From positions 74,894,130-74,958,129 of the forward strand of contig CM053269.1 in NCBI GenBank assembly GCA_028583415.1: a stretch of DNA of 64,000 nucleotides, in the 5' to 3' direction. The notes under the pieces were generated by a model that had not been told where the DNA came from, searched no databases, and saw only the letters and a program-made list of their open reading frames with translations. The DNA comes from Protea cynaroides. Its lineage: Eukaryota; Streptophyta; Magnoliopsida; Proteales; Proteaceae. How positions within the stretch are numbered: the stretch's first letter is position 1; every line of letters starts with the position of its first letter. Shown piece by piece: positions 59,363-64,000 of the stretch. Made by a program: the position numbers and the translations under genes.

Positions 59363-60135
59363 GGGCCTGTTTGATAAAACTTCTGCTTCTGGATTCTATA
59401 GATTCTGGTTTCCAAGGAACCATTTTGGAGTAAAAGCACGTTTGAATAGTCCAGTTGGATTCTAACTCCCATAGAGTGAACATGATTCAGAATGGCTCCA
59501 GAATCCAAAATTTTGGAGTGATAAATATTTGTTCCAAGCTATTGGATCAACTTTTTGAAAGAAAGAAAAGAGTCGACTCTCACATGACTCTCATTTGACC
59601 ACCATCAACTTTTTGAAAGAAAGAAAAGAGTCGACTCTCACATGACTCTCACTTGACCACCACCACCACCACCACTACCATTGTCGCCACCACGCACCAC
59701 TGCCACCACAACCACCACCATCTTGCCACCACCGACCACCACCACTGTTGCCACCACCACCCACCACCCACTTCCACCATCGCTACCACCGCCGGCATCG
59801 CCACCACTATCACCACCACCACTACTGCCATTACCATTACCACCACCACCACCACCGCCACCACCACCACCACTACCCACCACCACCACCATTGCCCACC
59901 ACCGCTACCACCCACCACCACCGCCACCACTACAATGACTGTTTTTTTAGACTTCGATTGGGGGAATAGTGTGTAATCAAACATATTTATAATCCAAAGA
60001 TGCTCTGCAATCCATTTCAGAATTGCATTATCAAACAAGTTTCTATTCTAAAATAATCTTAGAGTAGCCTAAAGTAGAATCCAAATTTGAATCAGAATCC
60101 AGAATCCGGAAGCAAAAGTTTTATCAAACGGGCCC
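59363..60135. mobile_element. Tourist/Harbinger MITE carrying a CCA-rich array, copy B
   Basis: Left end GGGCCTGTTTGATAAAACTT; inverted right end GGGCCCGTTTGATAAAACTT. TTA flanks both sides (59360-59362 and 60136-60138). The interior has a 58-bp tandem duplication (59546-59661) and a CCA-rich array (about 59655-59935). Confidence 0.88.
59655..59935 (+). repeat. CCA-rich array in MITE copy B
   Basis: About 280 bp of degenerate (CCA)n/(CCACCN)n; open frames on both strands are compositional. Confidence 0.93.
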
Positions 60136-60138
60136 TTA

Positions 60139-61343
60139 ATGGACTCTTAGCTATCGATTCAACGGTTTACTATACATATATATAGTAAAAAAGTTGGATT
60201 AATAGGTTCCAACGAACCATTATTGGGCTGGTTTGGTTTCGATGTTGATTTTCTATATGTATATATAATAAAATTAGCTAAATAGACTCTAATCGGTCCA
60301 TTATTTGACTGGTTCGTTTCGATCTTATTGGTCTGGTTTGGTTTGAGCTTATCAATTGGTCTTGTCCGTTTTGGATTTTCAACAGACTCTAAAAACACAA
60401 CCCAAATCTTGTCCAATAAGGTTTAATTTTGGTTTGATCTGAGCTGAATCAGATTGGTTTGATTTCGATTTTTGGTTTAGGCCTAATTTTGACACCCCTC
60501 CTCTCTTTCTCCCACCTCTCAATTTCTTTTTATTTTTTTGTTAACAAGGAACTCATGTCCCATCTTTTGGATAGATTAGATAAATCCTAAGGTGGAGACA
60601 GGTGTAAAATATTTCTTGACGAATAAGAAATTTCTCTGATTCCCTAGGGTGGATATAGGTATTCCACATTGGGGGCTGAATCACGGTAAATTTTCATATT
60701 ATGTGATTGCTTGTTCTTCATATTTTTCTTGTTTGCGCTTTCATCCCTAACACTAACTGGTCCCCACTAATTTAATACCTTGCACCGTGATCGACATGTT
60801 TAACTATTTAGTCTTCATTTAGGAGACCTTGACTCGTTTATATTCTATTCAGTCGATCTCGGTCTCTTATTGGTCTCATGTTAATCGGTTTAATTGGTTT
60901 ATTAACAGAATTTAATAATGCACACCCGATCCATAATCAATTATGCTATTCAGTCTTATGCTAATTGTCCCAATCTTGACTCTCCTCATGCTGCCAAAGT
61001 CACATCTCTCATGAAGCTAGAAAATAATAATAGAACGATGATTCAAATCGCATATGTCGAATGCCAAAATCAGTTAATGTTAGAGGAGGATGATGCTATC
61101 CTCCTAATAATAAGAAACAAATGGAGAACACTCATCATCAATGCTTCCTGTCACGCATCAAGCTCAACTCAATCAACCCCACCCGCAAGGGGCAATGCTG
61201 CTTCAAGCTCACAACGGTGATGAATGTGAGGAGACCAAGGGCGAGGGGGCCACTCGATAATGCATTCCAATTCCGCCACCTTCTCCTAGAGTTAGCTTGT
61301 ATTTGGGAGTTAATTACTCCGTCTTCATGTGTTGTTCAAACTG

Positions 61344-61429
<86 letters not shown>

Positions 61430-64000
61430 AATGAACATAGCGAGAAATGAGAGGGAGGAATGAGAGGGAGAAATAGAAATCCCTAAATAAGCAAATGTCA
61501 AATGATTCTAATCGGTCTATGCTAAGTTAGTCCTTAATCGGTCGGGCGATTGTTGAGTTACACCCTTGCACCGTGAACAATCAATTAATAATCAGTCCGG
61601 ATATAAACCTGACATGTTTATGAAACGGTGCGATTCAGTGAGATTTTTAATTGGTCGGTCCGGCTTGGGAGACACAATCCGAATTAGAAATTGACACCCC
61701 TATTAATAGGATTGCTGATTCTTTAACTTCCCCTGTCTACATCATGTCTGACAATTTGGCCTTCTTGCACTCTATGATTGTATGATATATGTGCCGATCA
61801 ATCCATGAATAATCACCATCTAATGAATAATTTCAATTCTATCACCAAAAAAAAAGTATTTAGAAAAATTTTGGTCACTATAATGGTGTTTAGAATCGAT
61901 TAGAAATTAGAACCATCCATATTACCAGAACCGTCCAATTTACAACCTTTTTTTTTTTTTTTTACACCCCTGGCTTGAAAGCAATTAAGGGTGCGTTTGA
62001 TAACTCTCTTGAAGAACAGCAACTGAAAAATTCTTCAGAACACCAGTTATGCGTTTGATCATGTTGGTTTGTTAACGAACCGGCTGCAATTGCAGAACAT
62101 CTTTTACATGTTCAGCATGTTCCCGAACAAAATTTGGGGAACATCTCTTAACATCTTTTTTACTCCATCTGCGCGCAAGCTATCGATCTGCCAAAGGTTC
62201 AGCAACAAGGAGGTATGTCTTCTCTATTTCTCTCTGTAATGGATTTCTGCAAGTTCTCGGCATTCTGCAACATGGAGGTTTCTTGTTTTTGCAATTTTTT
62301 CCAAAATTTAATTGTGGTTTAGGATTGGGATTCAGTTTCTGTCCTTCGCTTCTATGTGATTATTTGTCACTCAATGTTTGATCTCCTTCCCTGTTCTTTT
62401 GATGTTTGCTACAAATATAGCAATCGCCGGCGAAATTTGCAGGTAGATCGTCCCCTTCCTCTCAAAGATCTTTGTTTGCAACTGAAAATCTAATCCCCCC
62501 CTTCTCTCTCTCTCTCTCTCTCTCTGTTTTGGGCCTGATTTCTTATCAATCCCTTGCCACGGCACACCACACACCACACACCACACGCACGTCAAGGTTG
62601 AGAATACCTATGCAACATCTATGTCATTAAAAATTTTTTTTCCCTGGTTTCTGGGGATTTGTTGGAGAAGAGTTCTCCAGAAAACCCAATGTACGATAGA
62701 CGAATTTCAGCAATTCTTCGCAATGGGTAACCAGTAATTGCTAATTTACCAAAAAAAAAAAAAAAAAAAACAGTAATTGCTAAAATTCTTGTGCCTTTTT
62801 TATATTCGATTTCCCATTGTCAGATAGATATTCATGAATACAGATTTCTATTGTTCTGCCAATCCATAGTGAGTTTGGTCCATTCCCCTCCAATTCTTCA
62901 ATTTGAAACCTGTACCGATCTTCCAAACTTTTTAGTAAATATCTGAAATATATGGAAGCCATGAGAATGTTATAAAAGATCATTAGAATACTTGTTGCCG
63001 AAAACACTAGTAGAAATTTGAAACCTGTAATTTTTTGCATTGTTTTTAGGGTTTGATTTCTACACATATCACCAAGTAGATTTACATTGCTGCAAACCAC
63101 ATTCCACTTGAACCCTAAAAACGATTCCAAATTGACACATGATCAATGTGAACAGTCAATGGATTGATAGTTTAAGACAAGGAAGCACAGCAGTTTTTCA
63201 GTTCTAAACTTATGTTTTTAACAAGTAATGCTGATCAGAAAATTAGACCATTAAATCAACAAATATAAAGTTGCTCAACCAAATCTGCCTGTTTGCCCCT
63301 CTGTCCAAGCTCACCCTAAAATCTGGCTTCCAAAAGAACCACCCTTGTTTCTGGTTGTTTACATTCAATTTGGCATAAGGATGTCTGATGTTGTATGATA
63401 TCCATTTGTTTTTCAATTGAAATTTCAAGTTTATATGAAACAACTTATTGAAGGTCTTAACTCTTAAGAAATTTAATAGAACTGCAAAACCAAAGTTACT
63501 TCCACATTTATATCTGTCGAAGGAAATTGTGCATTCTTGTTCTGATGGCTAAATAGGTTATTGCAATTGATGGGATTGCTTAAAGGTTGCGATATGCATG
63601 CAAAGTTTATATTCAGATCCTGCCTTTCCTCTCGGCAGGCCTGCCACGCTGCCGAGCCGCCCATCTTTTCGATAGAGGGGGCCACTCTCTATCCCAACGT
63701 AGGTAGTTGTAGTATATGTTTAGGCCTACGCACCTCTGATTTTGGCTGTGGGGGTCAAAAGCGTATCGAAGTTTGTTTTGGTGAAAGGTATCTTGGGATT
63801 GTTTAGGTACTCTTAGAACTAAAAGACAAGCTCTTCCCAAGCACTTCAGGTGATGGAGATGAAGAGAGAGAGAAGTCTAGTTGATGCTCTGTTGGTGTGA
63901 CTTTGTTATACCTTTTAGTACATCTATTTATATAGATTTTTACATGCATTATGAAAATTTTATTGTAGAGTAATATAACAGAAATCATGGAATCTCAATT
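60139..64000. other. Right-hand flank without a supported gene
   Basis: Contains decayed repeat ends (TTGACACCCCT near 60489 and 61692, hAT-like), a long GA microsatellite, a Harbinger-like left end near 61990 and CT-rich leader-like sequence around 62200-62520 with a possible donor (GGAG/GTATGT near 62213). An open stretch at about 63620-63702, ending at a GTAGGT donor-like site, could be an exon of a gene running off the right edge, but I cannot support it. Confidence 0.45.
61347..61425. repeat. (GA)n microsatellite
   Basis: About 38 uninterrupted AG dinucleotides. Confidence 0.97.

Noticed and set aside
59638..60038. Open frames on both strands rich in Thr/His/Pro or Gly/Val
   Set aside because: Same reason: CCA-rich array in MITE copy B.
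61347..61450. Arg/Glu-rich end of an open frame
   Set aside because: It is the translation of a GA microsatellite.
63613..63840. Short frames on both strands near the right edge
   Set aside because: Too short and without a recognisable domain; mentioned only as a possible exon in the right-flank entry.
1..64000. tRNA and rRNA genes
   Set aside because: No cloverleaf with matched A and B boxes or rRNA-like segment was recognised by eye; the only polymerase III-like signals belong to the Au SINE.

Overview
This window looks like nuclear DNA of a flowering plant, probably a dicot or other non-grass angiosperm with a repeat-rich genome. The evidence is long AT-rich introns with GT-AG borders, Ty1/copia and Ty3/gypsy LTR retrotransposons using plant-type primer sites, an Au-type SINE, and many small terminal-inverted-repeat elements. 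No bacterial, organellar or viral gene set is present. The species cannot be named from the sequence.

Three host genes can be supported. (1) 3001-13245, plus strand: four coding exons joined in frame give a 749-residue uncharacterised nuclear-looking protein with an N-terminal coiled coil, a repeat-rich low-complexity middle and a short C-terminal SAP-like helix pair; a 7.8 kb intron splits it. (2) 25207-25425, plus strand: a 72-residue coiled-coil protein, probably with a non-coding first exon near 21.25-21.38 kb. (3) 47352 back to 32319, minus strand: a four-exon gene for a roughly 150-residue coiled-coil protein. Its first intron is about 14.5 kb because an 11.7 kb gypsy retrotransposon sits inside it.

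Region by region: 1-13.6 kb is gene 1, with an Au SINE and foldbacks in its intron. 14.6-24.8 kb is a nest of DNA transposons: a 4.3 kb inverted-repeat element, three members of one Mutator-like foldback family with 9-bp target duplications, and Harbinger-like MITEs, surrounding gene 2. 26.7-31.1 kb is a decayed copia element (TSD CAAAT) with at least two insertions and a 56-bp tandem array. 32.3-47.4 kb is gene 3 with the Tat-lineage gypsy element (34086-45786, TSD CCCCA, 445-bp LTRs). 47.7-60.1 kb is a second nest: a hAT-like MITE, a 0.5 kb near-perfect foldback, a Harbinger-like element (49082-59274) hosting a minus-strand copia element (49378-55503, TSD GTAAG), a MITE and a Mutator-like element, and then a second CCA-rich MITE. 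60.1-64.0 kb has no gene I can support.

The most unusual feature is the gypsy element. Besides the broken gag-pol on the plus strand, it carries a spliced antisense gene (43966 back to 41493) of the plant 'putative gypsy type transposon' family. That gene appears to have its own TATA box at 44158-44165 and, upstream of it, a 112-bp tandem array with a G-box in nearly every unit. A different 82-bp array lies beyond its 3' end. The second most unusual feature is a pair of Tourist/Harbinger-type MITEs whose interiors are long CCA-rich arrays.
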